Positions 8,999 through 17,355 of a DNA stretch of 64,000 nucleotides are shown in pieces (within the stretch, counting starts at the first letter, position 1; each line of letters begins with the position of its first letter). The stretch lies in NCBI GenBank assembly GCA_905181865.1, contig CAJIZG010000002.1, forward strand, positions 1 through 64,000. The letters are read 5' to 3'. The notes below the pieces were generated by a model. The model was not told the DNA's origin. It ran no database searches and was given only the letters and a program-made list of their open reading frames with translations. The stretch comes from Urechidicola croceus. GTDB taxonomy: Bacteria > Bacteroidota > Bacteroidia > Flavobacteriales > Flavobacteriaceae. The position numbers were made by a program, and so were the translations under genes.

Positions 8999-10433
8999 GT
9001 TTTGTATATTTTTTTATAAAATAAGGGTTTACACCTTTATTTTTAGTGTTTTTTGACCGAATGGTGTTGATGTCTGGGAGCGCCAATTTAAGTTTATTTA
9101 TTTTTTTTAAATAAAAAGGATCATCAACTTTATTGATCCATTCATTTTTATCTATTTCATGATCGTAAAACTCCTCGGTTTTATCTTCGTATTGAATATA
9201 CCTGAATTGATCGGAAACGACAGCATGGTTATTTCTTCCGTACGAGGTAATTGCAAAATAGTCTTTTTTCTTTTGTTTGTTTTCTATCAAGGGTCTTAAA
9301 CTTTTCCCTTCATTAAAATCATTCGCAGGTAATCCACATAAATCGAGTAGGGTAGGGTATATATCTAGCATTTCAACGGCTTCCATCCGTTTCATAGGTT
9401 TTCCTCCATTTGGAACCGAAATAATAAGCGGCGCATTTGTGGCTTCTTGCCATAAACCATGTTTTGCAAATCTTCCTTTTTCTCCAAGATGATATCCATG
9501 GTCAGACCACAAAATCACGATAGTATTATTTTTATATTTACTGTTTTCTAGTGCAGTGAGCACTTCACCAATATAATGATCTACAAAAGTGACAGATGCT
9601 AGATAACTCTGAACGATACTTTTCCATTCCCCAGATTCTATCGCCCAATCAGTTGATGGCATCATTGGCATTTCATGCACAGCAGAAGCGATGGCGGGTA
9701 CATCATCAAGGTCATCTTTTTTATATGGAGGCGTCTTTATCTCTGAAATTGGGTGCATGTCGAACCATTTTTGAGGCACGTGCCATGGCACATGTGGACG
9801 TAAAAAACCGGCTGTTAGAAAGAATGGTTTGTCATAGTCATCTTGTAATTTTTCAACGGCCCAATTCGCTGTTCTGTAATCGGGCATTTCAGCATCTGTT
9901 TCTGGAAATGCCCCCCAATCAGTACTTGTTCCTTTTCTATCCCACTTCATTCTTTTAGTAGGTTTTGGACCAAATCCTTTTTCTCGCCCTGCGGCCTCAT
10001 CAAATACGCCTTCTGGAGCAAATTCATGAAATATTTTCCCTTTACCCATGGTGTGATAACCATTATTCTTAAAATACTCAGGTAGAAAAACAATATCATT
10101 TGTGATCTCAGAAGCCCCTCTTATGTTAGCATCAGCAATTTGTCCGTAAATACCAGTAGTTGATGGCCGAAGGCCAGTCATAATAGATGCGCGTGAAGGA
10201 CCACAAATTGGAGCCTGACAATGAGCATTTGTGAACAAGACACCCCTTGATGCGAGTTTATCCATATTGGGAGTGATTGCATTTGGATGTCCACCCATAA
10301 CCCCAATCCAGTCATTTAAATCATCTACACAAATCATTAATACGTTCGGTGGTTGGGCTACTTTTTCTTCATTTTTACAAGAGAATAAAAGGGCAAAAAG
10401 CAAAACTAGGTGTAGGTTTTTTATGATATTCAT
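8979..10433 (-). CDS. S1-family sulfatase, iduronate-2-sulfatase-like lipoprotein
   Basis: An exported sulfatase with a short lipoprotein signal (LVLLFALLFSC). Motifs are VLMICVDDLNDW for metal binding, CGPSRASIMTG with the modified Cys near residue 77, GKIFHE, GFLRPHVPWHVPQKW and WSDHGYHLGEKGRFAKH, all typical of the iduronate-2-sulfatase-like branch (resembling SulfAtlas S1_7). Length is 484 residues. The last residues (KQPNKTQ) are read from the start of the sulfatase relic downstream, so the natural C-terminus may have been altered by that rearrangement. It is followed in the same direction by the GH78 gene and preceded by an esterase gene. Function is firm at family level; the sugar target is not known. 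Confidence 0.93.
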   Translation of the reverse strand: MNIIKNLHLVLLFALLFSCKNEEKVAQPPNVLMICVDDLNDWIGVMGGHPNAITPNMDKLASRGVLFTNAHCQAPICGPSRASIMTGLRPSTTGIYGQIADANIRGASEITNDIVFLPEYFKNNGYHTMGKGKIFHEFAPEGVFDEAAGREKGFGPKPTKRMKWDRKGTSTDWGAFPETDAEMPDYRTANWAVEKLQDDYDKPFFLTAGFLRPHVPWHVPQKWFDMHPISEIKTPPYKKDDLDDVPAIASAVHEMPMMPSTDWAIESGEWKSIVQSYLASVTFVDHYIGEVLTALENSKYKNNTIVILWSDHGYHLGEKGRFAKHGLWQEATNAPLIISVPNGGKPMKRMEAVEMLDIYPTLLDLCGLPANDFNEGKSLRPLIENKQKKKDYFAITSYGRNNHAVVSDQFRYIQYEDKTEEFYDHEIDKNEWINKVDDPFYLKKINKLKLALPDINTIRSKNTKNKGVNPYFIKKYTKQPNKTQ

Positions 10434-10454
10434 ATGTCTTATTTCTTTTTAAAT

Positions 10455-11291
10455 TTAATTTTCCATTAGGAATTTAATTGCTTCTGGAATCCATCCACTG
10501 TCCCAACGATGTTTTCTTTTGGGTTCATAAAGATAACGGTGAGGAATTTCCAATTCAACCATCAACTGATGTATTTTGGCACCACCTGGCCCCCGTTTTC
10601 CTTCAGTATTGTAATAGAACAGTCTTTCTTTGGCTCCTAAATCACTAAAGTTTTCTCTAAGTAAATTAGAAATTCTATAGTTTTCGAAATTCTCCTTAGT
10701 TCCAAAATTACGTCTTATTTTTTCTTCTAATTTAGCAGCCTCCAGATCTCCAGTGTCTACCCGTATGCCAATGTCCCAACCAACAGCTTTTTCAAAAATT
10801 TCAGGATTTCTTAGCAGCAAAGTAAAAGCACCCCAACCCGATTTGCTAAACCCAATCAATAATCTTCCATCTTTTGATTTTAAAGTAGGCAATATCCCAT
10901 CAATATATGGAATTACCGTTTTCAACAAATGACTTTCATCTTGCTTTTCATGATTGGTCGCATGATCTGCATACCAGGGCATAGATGTAAATTCTGGAGC
11001 AACACAAATCAGTTGATACTTATTATGATAATTGTATTTCAAGATTTCTAAAAGACCATCTCCAAATCTTCGGTTGTCATTTTCTATTACAGGAAGAATA
11101 TATAAGACTTTGTATTCCTTGTTTGAGTCGAAATTATCTGGAGTTAGAACACGTACTTTAGTATAATCAGCTTGAAATCTATTGTTAACGCGATAACGCA
11201 CAATTTTATTACTGTTCTCTTGAGACAACAAGATGGGAGTAGTCAAAATGATTACTAAAAATAATACGATGTAAACCTTAATTTTTTTCAT
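10455..11291 (-). CDS. Putative exported esterase (alpha/beta hydrolase)
   Basis: A secreted alpha/beta-hydrolase of the esterase D/feruloyl-esterase type. The start at 11291 (MKKIKVYIVLFLV) is chosen because it gives a signal peptide ending at LLSQ; the longer ORF in the track reads into the insertion sequence. The nucleophile elbow is GFSKSGWGA, an acidic residue is likely in the region after AVGWD, and a candidate catalytic His sits in KRKHRWDSGW near the end. Length is about 278 residues. It begins one base after the stop of a truncated upstream gene, so it was part of an operon that IS copy 1 cut away; its promoter may now be missing or supplied by the IS. The ester it removes (acetyl, feruloyl or other) cannot be told. 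Confidence 0.8.
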   Translation of the reverse strand: MKKIKVYIVLFLVIILTTPILLSQENSNKIVRYRVNNRFQADYTKVRVLTPDNFDSNKEYKVLYILPVIENDNRRFGDGLLEILKYNYHNKYQLICVAPEFTSMPWYADHATNHEKQDESHLLKTVIPYIDGILPTLKSKDGRLLIGFSKSGWGAFTLLLRNPEIFEKAVGWDIGIRVDTGDLEAAKLEEKIRRNFGTKENFENYRISNLLRENFSDLGAKERLFYYNTEGKRGPGGAKIHQLMVELEIPHRYLYEPKRKHRWDSGWIPEAIKFLMEN

Positions 11292-11337
11292 CTTAAAATC
11301 GTTTAGAAACTTTTTTAATCGCATCTGGGACTTCGTC
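11292..11337 (-). pseudogene. C-terminal stub of a gene truncated by IS copy 1
   Basis: On the minus strand the bases between the IS edge and the esterase read DEVPDAIKKVSKRF and a stop, with the esterase ATG one base later. This looks like the end of a co-transcribed gene, possibly another esterase since many end in a PxAIKF-like helix, but the stub is too short to assign. Its 5' part is not found on the other side of the IS. Confidence 0.5.
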
Positions 11338-11422
11338 TGTATAACGTCAGCAAAAAGTGAACTAATTATCACTTTAATATAAGAGATAGGTTTTATTATT
11401 TTTACAAACCTTTAAATCTTAA

Positions 11423-11773
11423 ATGATGAAAAACAAGAAAAGTGCCAGTGCTTTAATTAGCGACTTAAAACGTAAGACAAGAAAAGCTTACAATTCAGAA
11501 GACAAAATCAGGATTATTATTGAAGGAATGCGTGGTGAAACGACCATTGCAGAATTGTGTCGAAAAGAAAGCATCCATCAAGCTAATTACTACAAATGGT
11601 CCAAAGATTTCATGGAAGCAGGAAAGCGCAGGCTAAATGGAGATACGATGCGAGAAGCTAACACATCGGAGGTTCACGAACTCAAAGGTGAGAATGGTAC
11701 TTTAAAAGAGTTGGTTGCAGAGCTTTCTCTAGAAGTTCGGTTTCTGAAAAAAAACTTACGTGGAGACGAGTAA
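11423..11773 (+). CDS. IS3-family transposase OrfA (copy 1)
   Basis: The 116-residue OrfA holds an N-terminal helix-turn-helix (RIIIEGMRGETTIAELCRKESI, YYKWSKDF) for binding the IS ends and a C-terminal leucine-zipper-like coiled coil (LKELVAELSLEVRFLKK). Near its end is an A8 run read as aaa aaa aac, a classic A-AAA-AAC slippery site. The -1 frame is open from there into orfB, so a fused OrfAB transposase by programmed frameshifting is expected, as in other IS3 elements. Confidence 0.95.
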   Translation: MMKNKKSASALISDLKRKTRKAYNSEDKIRIIIEGMRGETTIAELCRKESIHQANYYKWSKDFMEAGKRRLNGDTMREANTSEVHELKGENGTLKELVAELSLEVRFLKKNLRGDE

Positions 11774-11787
11774 AAAGAGAGAAGTAT

Positions 11788-12753
11788 ATGCACTATAGTC
11801 AATCAGAAAAGTACGAAATGATACAACTTGTTGAGCAGTCTGATCTTGGAATAAACCGAACACTCAAAGAGCTTAAAATCAATAAGACAACCTTTTATAA
11901 TTGGTATAATTTATATACCCAAAAAGGCTTTGAAGGTCTAGCTCGTAAGAAATCAGAGAGAGTTGGGACGTGGAATAAGATAAATATCGTCGATAGAGAC
12001 AAAGTAGTTGAAATTGCGTTAGAAAAGCCTGAGTTATCTTCTAGGGAGGTTGCTTGGCATATTACGGATAATTACAACTATTATATCAGCGAGTCAAGTG
12101 TCTATCGGATTTTAAAGGAAAATGGATTCATATCATCGCCTTCATTTAGAATAATGAGTGCTTCGGATAGTTTTCACGATAAAACAACTGCCGTGAATCA
12201 AATGTGGCAAACTGATTTTACTTATTTCAAAATATTTGGTTGGGGTTGGTATTATTTATCAACTATTTTGGATGATTACAGTCGTTACATTGTTACATGG
12301 AAGCTTTGTTCAACAATGAGAGCAGAAGATGTCACCAATACAATCGATGCAGCTATTGCATTTTCTGGAGTTAATGAAAAATCAATGCCTAGGTTGTTGT
12401 CAGATAATGGGTCTTGTTACATCTCACACGAGTTAGCAGACTATATCGGAGAGAAAAATATGAAACATATCAGAGGAAGACCATTACATCCTCAAACTCA
12501 GGGCAAAATTGAACGTTATCATAGATCAATGAAAAACATTGTAAAACTTGATAATTACTTTAGCCCTGGACAATTAGAAGAAAAAATGAAAGAATTTGTT
12601 CAGTATTACAATTATGAACGCTATCATGAATCTTTGAAAAATGTAACTCCAGCAGAAGTATATTTTGGAACAGCCGAAAGAAAATTAAGAAAACGCAAAA
12701 TGACAAAAAATAGCACTTTGAAAGCTAGAAAAAAACAGTATCAAAATTTTTAA
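11788..12753 (+). CDS. IS3-family transposase OrfB, DDE integrase (copy 1)
   Basis: The 321-residue protein has an N-terminal helix-turn-helix (NKTTFYNWYNLY) and an integrase core of the rve type. The DDE catalytic residues are seen as D in WQTDFTYFK, D in LLSDNGSCY and E in GKIERYHRSMK. It lies in the -1 frame relative to orfA, 14 bp after the orfA stop. It catalyses strand transfer of the IS, most likely as the OrfAB fusion. Confidence 0.97.
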   Translation: MHYSQSEKYEMIQLVEQSDLGINRTLKELKINKTTFYNWYNLYTQKGFEGLARKKSERVGTWNKINIVDRDKVVEIALEKPELSSREVAWHITDNYNYYISESSVYRILKENGFISSPSFRIMSASDSFHDKTTAVNQMWQTDFTYFKIFGWGWYYLSTILDDYSRYIVTWKLCSTMRAEDVTNTIDAAIAFSGVNEKSMPRLLSDNGSCYISHELADYIGEKNMKHIRGRPLHPQTQGKIERYHRSMKNIVKLDNYFSPGQLEEKMKEFVQYYNYERYHESLKNVTPAEVYFGTAERKLRKRKMTKNSTLKARKKQYQNF

Positions 12754-12818
12754 CTAAATTAGCAGAAACCTCTCTTAAATTTTGAGCGAAAAAGTTCATT
12801 TTTATTTGACTACATACA

Positions 12819-13477
12819 GTCAAGAAAAAGTAATGGTACATGAAGCAACGGTTGCTGCTGATGGATTGTCAGTAAAACTATTAATTCATGGGATGAAATT
12901 AGGATTTATTCATCAATTAAAAGTAATGGATATAACGACTACAGCTGGCGAGTCACTTTTGCATAATACAGGTTATTATACCTTAAATGAAGTGCCAGGA
13001 GGTGTATTGAAATCCCCACAAATGCATAAGATGTCGAAGACTGGCAATATTATTGATCAACCGAAAAGAACAAATGAAATGCCCTTAAATTGGTCGAATG
13101 GGCCAAAGTTAAAATTTGATATTGGGACGGTTCCCGGATTGAAGTTTGATTTTAAAGAAATTAAGGTAAAACGCAGACAAAGAATTCAATTTACGTTGAA
13201 TAATAATGATGATATGTTACACAATCTGGTGATCATAAAACCAGGTGCAGAAAATGCAGATAAAGTTGGACAAATGGCATTAGAACTAGGTTTGGATGGT
13301 CCTGATATGAATTTTGTTCCAGCTTCTGATTTAGTACTTTTCCATACAGGCATTGTACAGCCAGAAACTTCTGAAACTATTTATTTTAGTGCACCAAAAG
13401 AGCCAGGAGAATATTGGGTTTTATGTACGTTTCCAGGCCACTCGTATACCATGAGAGCAAAGTTAATTGTGGAATAA
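12819..13477 (+). pseudogene. 5'-truncated cupredoxin-domain protein (azurin/auracyanin-like)
   Basis: This is the C-terminal part of a larger exported protein cut by IS copy 1; the first 12 residues of the listed ORF (MSEKVHFYLTTY) are IS sequence. The first about 90 residues (ADGLSVKLLIHGMKLGFIHQL, HNTGYYTLN) match the domain that precedes the cupredoxin in PVC-type dehydrogenases. The last about 130 residues are a type-1 copper domain: His in MLHNLVII, then Cys, His and Met in LCTFPGHSYTM, with the C-x4-H-x3-M spacing of azurin. The frameshifted gene at 46995-50491 ends in a very similar domain. Without its start and signal peptide it is unlikely to be functional. Confidence 0.85.
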
Positions 13478-13614
13478 CATAAAACGGATAAAACAACTTA
13501 AATGTTGGTTTATTCCGGAACTGAGTCCAGATAAACCGGCTATATGTTCAGATATAACACGTTGTATACCATTATAAATACCTTGAAAATTGTAATATTA
13601 TTAAAAAATACAAT

Positions 13615-15072
13615 ATGAAAATATTCAAAATGGAATCAAGTAAACATGTTATTCTATGTACGATTTTTTTGTCTGCGCTAACTCTTTTTTCGTGTTCCAC
13701 TGAAGAGCCTTCGCGTCCTAATATTTTATTCATCGCAGCGGATGATTTAAATACGGATATTGGATGCTATGGAAATAATCAGGTAAAAACACCTAATCTT
13801 GACCGACTTGCAAAAATGGGTGTTCGTTTTGATAATGCCTATGCCCAACAAGCACTTTGTGGTCCCAGTAGAGCCAGTATCATGAGTGGGTTAAGGCCAA
13901 ATACAACGGGATTTGTAAGGCTTAATGATAACTTGCGAAAGCTAAAGCCTGATATTATAACTCTCGGACAATTTTTTCAAAACAAGGGGTATTATTCAGG
14001 ACGAGTAGGTAAAATATATCATTATGGAAATCCAAGTGAAATAGGTACTGATGGACACGATGATCCCCTTACATGGCAAGAAAGATATAATCCAGTTGGT
14101 ATCGATAAAATCCATGAAGACAGCATCATTCGTTTTCCCGGTGGAAAAACCGGAATAAAAGGAAATTTAGGAATATCTATGTCCTACTGGGATCCGATTA
14201 GTGATGACAGTGATCATACGGATGGAATGGTTACTGATAGAGCAATTGAAATGATGAAAAGAAATAAAGAGAAACCCTTTTTCATTGCAGCCGGATTTTT
14301 TAACCCTCATTGCCCTTATGTAGCTCCCAAGAAATATTTCGATTTGTATCCTTTGGAAGAAATAACCATGCCGGATCTTGATGAAGCCAAACGTGATTTG
14401 GAGGATGTACCAGCAATGGCTGTGCAAAGAGATACGAAAAACTACCCCTATTATTTCGATGGAATAACCGTAGATGAAGCTAGAAAATGCAAACAAGCTT
14501 ATTATGCCAGTGTCTCATTTGTAGATGCTCAAGTGGGTAAACTATTAGATGCACTGGAAGAAAACAAGCTTCTTGAGAATACAATTGTAATGTTCTGGTC
14601 TGATCATGGGTACTTTTTAGGAGAAAAAGGCTTATGGTACAAACGAAAAAACTTTGAACGATCGGTGAGAGTCCCACTAATAATAGCTGGCCACGGAGTG
14701 AGTGAACGTAATAAGATTGTTAATCAGCCTGTTGAATTGGTGGATTTATATCCCACATTGGTAGATTTGTCAGGAAATCAAGTTCCTAAAGAATTAGATG
14801 GGAAAAGTTTACTTCCATTCCTGAAAAATTTAGACTACAATTGGGATAAACCAGCTATATCCCAGGTGCATCACGCTACAAATGCGCAAGGATATACCAT
14901 TCGCACCAAACGATGGAGGTATACAGAATGGAACGGTGGAGAGGCTGGTTATGAATTATATGATCATGAAAATGACCCAGATGAAATAGTTAATCTAGCC
15001 AATAATCCTGCTTATGTAAGCATTGAAAAGAAGTTGAGAGCAGAACTCCGACCGTATACAAAATATGATTAA
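13615..15072 (+). CDS. S1-family sulfatase, iduronate-2-sulfatase-like lipoprotein
   Basis: An exported sulfatase with a lipoprotein signal (FLSALTLFSC); the ATG at 13630 (MESSKH) is an alternative start. Motifs are ILFIAADDLNTD, CGPSRASIMSG with the modified Cys near residue 82, GKIYHYG, GFFNPHCPYVAPKKYF and WSDHGYFLGEKGLWYK. Length is 485 residues. It belongs to the same branch as the sulfatases at 8979 and 56586 and probably acts on a different position of the same glycan. It lies 137 bp after the broken cupredoxin gene on the same strand, and no other catabolic gene follows until 27587, so it is somewhat isolated by the rearrangements. Confidence 0.93.
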   Translation: MKIFKMESSKHVILCTIFLSALTLFSCSTEEPSRPNILFIAADDLNTDIGCYGNNQVKTPNLDRLAKMGVRFDNAYAQQALCGPSRASIMSGLRPNTTGFVRLNDNLRKLKPDIITLGQFFQNKGYYSGRVGKIYHYGNPSEIGTDGHDDPLTWQERYNPVGIDKIHEDSIIRFPGGKTGIKGNLGISMSYWDPISDDSDHTDGMVTDRAIEMMKRNKEKPFFIAAGFFNPHCPYVAPKKYFDLYPLEEITMPDLDEAKRDLEDVPAMAVQRDTKNYPYYFDGITVDEARKCKQAYYASVSFVDAQVGKLLDALEENKLLENTIVMFWSDHGYFLGEKGLWYKRKNFERSVRVPLIIAGHGVSERNKIVNQPVELVDLYPTLVDLSGNQVPKELDGKSLLPFLKNLDYNWDKPAISQVHHATNAQGYTIRTKRWRYTEWNGGEAGYELYDHENDPDEIVNLANNPAYVSIEKKLRAELRPYTKYD

Positions 15073-15198
15073 TTGTAACTGATAAACGCATTCATATATT
15101 TCTTGATTTTGACTATTGTCATTTTTAGTAGAAAAGGGTTTGAACGTAAAAAACGTTTTGATAAAATCAGTGAATTATCTAAAATAAATTGATGGCAC

Positions 15199-15325
15199 AC
15201 AACATTTTGTATAAGTAATGGCAGGGAAATTGCTTAATATCAAGATTAACACCCACTCAAATGGCGTAGCGGTTCGATAGGAAAATACTACTCAATCTGC
15301 CACTACTCATACAATTTTCCGTTGT
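15199..15325. repeat. MITE-like element with inverted ends (127 bp)
   Basis: The left end ACAACATTTTGTATAAGTAA continues to GGCAG, and the right end reads CTGCCACTACTCATACAATT to GTTGT. Read on the opposite strand the right end matches the left apart from a few substitutions and a 3-base gap. The interior has no ORF. It looks like a small non-autonomous palindromic repeat. The element around 27422 shares the TATAA...GCGG/GGC style of ends. It sits in an intergenic accessory zone. Confidence 0.6.
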
Positions 15326-15374
15326 AAACAGGCATGACCCGTCCTGAAATAGGCATGCACTAAACCACAAGTAT

Positions 15375-15647
15375 ATGTATAAAAATGACAGAGTAACTTT
15401 ACTATTATTTATGTCAACTTTAGGATTTTCTCAAAAAAAAATGGGTGGAAATGTTCCAACATCAGAAAATGAAATAAAATTAATTGATAGTAATTTTATG
15501 TTAGCAAATATTCAACTGAAACTAAAAACTATAAATAATAGAGAAAATTCAAGTGACTCTATAAAAAACACTAAAAACAATCCTTTAATTGACCAAATAA
15601 ATAAGTTGGAACTTAAATATTTGAATTTAAAAGCGAAGGAATTATAA
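15375..15647 (+). CDS. Small putative secreted protein, function unknown
   Basis: A 90-residue ORF beginning with a short hydrophobic signal-like segment (VTLLLFMSTLGFSQ), followed by a polar, Lys/Asn-rich region (KKMGGNVPTSENEIKL). A second, broken copy of the same start lies at 16742, which supports this being a real, repeated gene family rather than a chance ORF. No known domain is visible. The sequence after it (15648-15933) shows no gene. Confidence 0.45.
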   Translation: MYKNDRVTLLLFMSTLGFSQKKMGGNVPTSENEIKLIDSNFMLANIQLKLKTINNRENSSDSIKNTKNNPLIDQINKLELKYLNLKAKEL

Positions 15648-15933
15648 AATAGTTTTACAAAAAAAAATTTGGCTAAACTGAAAACTAAAGAGCAAGTTTT
15701 TAAGGCGTATATCAAATATTTTAAATGAAAGATTACGTATAGCTCAAGAATTGCAGACTTCTAGGTCTAATTAAAAGGGGAGTTCTGACTATCGAAGAGA
15801 CAACTAAATCAAGAGTAAAACATTTAATGTCTGAAAAATTTAAAAATTCGGCTCGTGCATAATCCGAAAGTAATTTTATAATTTGCACGCTACTATTTAT
15901 ATACAGAGACGTTAATTGTAATTAGAGAAAAAA

Positions 15934-16389
15934 ATGAAAATAGAATTAATAACTAAAAAGAGTGATTTATTAAAAAAAGGAGTTAGCTACATATGGAAAC
16001 ACTGGGGAAGTGATTCGAATTTTAACTTTTATAAAGATTGTATTGAAAATTCAATTTCTGGTACAGAATCTCTACCGAAATTTTATTTAATGCTGGATGA
16101 AGATAAAATTATTGGATGTTACGCCTTATTAACGAATGACATAATCAGCAGACAAGATTTAATGCCTTGGTTTGCCTGCCTATATGTCGAAGAAAATTAC
16201 AGGAATCAGGGATTAGCGGAAGAATTGATAAGCCACGGACTTAAGGAATCTCAAAAAAAAGGATTTAATACGTTATATCTTTCCACGGATTTAAACGGTT
16301 TCTATGAAAAAAAAGGCTGGAACTATTATTCAAAAGGATATGGAGTTTTTGGAGATGAAATAAAAATATATTCTACAAAAACGAATTAA
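15934..16389 (+). CDS. GNAT-family N-acetyltransferase
   Basis: A 151-residue cytoplasmic acetyltransferase. The acetyl-CoA loop is visible in YVEENYRNQGLAEELI, and the C-terminal strand/helix ends with LNGFYEKKGWNYY, the usual GNAT finish. The acceptor substrate cannot be predicted. It stands alone between repeat-rich intergenic stretches, with no partner gene within several hundred bases, and is probably a cassette-like accessory gene. Confidence 0.85.
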   Translation: MKIELITKKSDLLKKGVSYIWKHWGSDSNFNFYKDCIENSISGTESLPKFYLMLDEDKIIGCYALLTNDIISRQDLMPWFACLYVEENYRNQGLAEELISHGLKESQKKGFNTLYLSTDLNGFYEKKGWNYYSKGYGVFGDEIKIYSTKTN

Positions 16390-16440
16390 AAATTACAGCT
16401 AATACCATATAAAATTAATTACTGGCTTTTAACTTATTTA

Positions 16441-16465
16441 TGAAAGTCGAAACGGACTTTCTTGA
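16441..16465 (+). terminator. Hairpin downstream of the GNAT gene
   Basis: GAAAGTC and GACTTTC form a perfect 7-bp stem around the loop GAAACG, about 50 bp after the GNAT stop. The T-run after it is short, so termination is possible but not certain. Confidence 0.4.
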
Positions 16466-16741
16466 TTCGTATGTTATATAGTAAATTAGTCGCTTAAAAC
16501 ACGCGCCGAACCTTATCAGTCACGTATGATAAAGTTGATATTCAAAAAAAATCTTTGGAGTTTTTAAAATATTTCGGTCCTCTTACTTCGTATTTATAAA
16601 ATTGTATCTTGACAATGCTAACAAATACTAATAACAGCAGTGCATATAAAAAACGACTCGAAAAGCAACTTTCTACATACGCAAAGGTTATATACAAACT
16701 GAAAACCGAACTTAGTATTAAAATTAAATATAATATTATTA

Positions 16742-16855
16742 AAAAAAGTAACTTTACTATTAGTACTATTATTTATTTCAACTTTAGGGTTTTCTCAGAA
16801 TAAATAAGGTGGAAGTGACCCAATATCTGGAATTGATATAATAATTAAAAGGAAT
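16742..16855 (+). pseudogene. Broken second copy of the small secreted protein gene
   Basis: Read in one frame, the bases give KKVTLLLVLLFISTLGFSQNK, a stop, then GGSDPISGID. This parallels VTLLLFMSTLGFSQKK MGGNVPTSEN of the ORF at 15375. A stop codon replaces the residue after the signal-like part, and the rest decays. The surrounding 16470-17180 otherwise shows no convincing gene. Confidence 0.6.
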
Positions 16856-17184
16856 CCAGGCAGTAAACTGATAATAACCTTTTGCTTCCATAAACACCAA
16901 ACACGTCTTTACGTATGTCAACTCCAAAATTTGCTTATATGTATTTATAAGAACTGATTTATGAAAGTATAACCTACTTATACTCACAACAACACTTCGA
17001 CTTTGCAGAGTGCATCGTTTAAAACGTGATCTAGGTCTCACAGAACTGAATGTGATTTTTAGTAGAAAAGAGAGCCAATTATCAATGTTGTCGAAGTCAA
17101 TGCTTCACCGTGTATAGTAACCTTAATTCTCTCTTTTATTCTTTCTGATTAGATATCAAATTTATTAAAATATAAACTTAAGGG

Positions 17185-17224
17185 GTATATGGAAAATTGC
17201 CCAAAAGGCTAACTTTCCATATAC
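17185..17224. repeat. Strong 11-bp palindromic hairpin
   Basis: GTATATGGAAA and TTTCCATATAC are perfect inverted repeats, with an inner GCC/GGC pair around CAAAA. The form (TATATGGAAA..GCC..GGC..TTTCCATATA, followed by GTTGTG) resembles the small dispersed palindromes of flavobacterial intergenic regions. It could also act as a bidirectional terminator. Confidence 0.55.
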
Positions 17225-17297
17225 GCATATGTTGTGCGAAATTTTGAGCAACATTATTCTTCCATTTAATGTTTTTAGAAATTTATTAATTATTTTT

Positions 17298-17350
17298 TAG
17301 ACGTAATCGTTTAATAAATACTACATTTGCTTGATAAACGATAACGTCTA
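17298..17350. promoter_or_regulatory. Promoter with paired TetR-type operators
   Basis: Two 16-bp sites, TAGACGTAATCGTTTA and TAAACGATAACGTCTA, are inverted relative to each other with 15 of 16 positions matching. Each is itself an imperfect ACG....CGT palindrome. Between them is TACATTTG (17322-17329), a match to the Bacteroidota -7 consensus TAnnTTTG. The TetR start codon follows six bases after the second site. Autorepression by the TetR protein is the obvious reading. Confidence 0.7.
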
Positions 17351-17355
17351 ATAGT

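Larger units (their letters stand above)
11338..12818 (+). mobile_element. IS3-family insertion sequence, copy 1 (1481 bp)
   Basis: Ends were set by comparing the three copies in the window. The element begins TGTATAACGTCAGC and ends TTTGACTACATACA, with imperfect terminal inverted repeats (TGTAT..GTCA....TGAACT) and the TG...CA termini usual for IS3-family elements. It carries orfA and orfB. This copy is flanked on both sides by GTC, which could be a 3-bp target duplication. However, both neighbouring genes lack their 5' parts, so the match may be accidental and the site may be a rearrangement junction. By eye the copies differ by one amino-acid-changing base (copy 3), implying very recent spread. 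Confidence 0.95.

Noticed and set aside
12782-12818. First 12 codons of the cupredoxin ORF as real coding start
   Set aside because: These bases are the right end of the IS, identical in the other two copies, so they are not part of the original gene.
11335-12821. GTC/GTC flanks as proof of a clean insertion of IS copy 1
   Set aside because: Three matching bases are expected by chance about once in 64, and both flanking genes lack their 5' parts.
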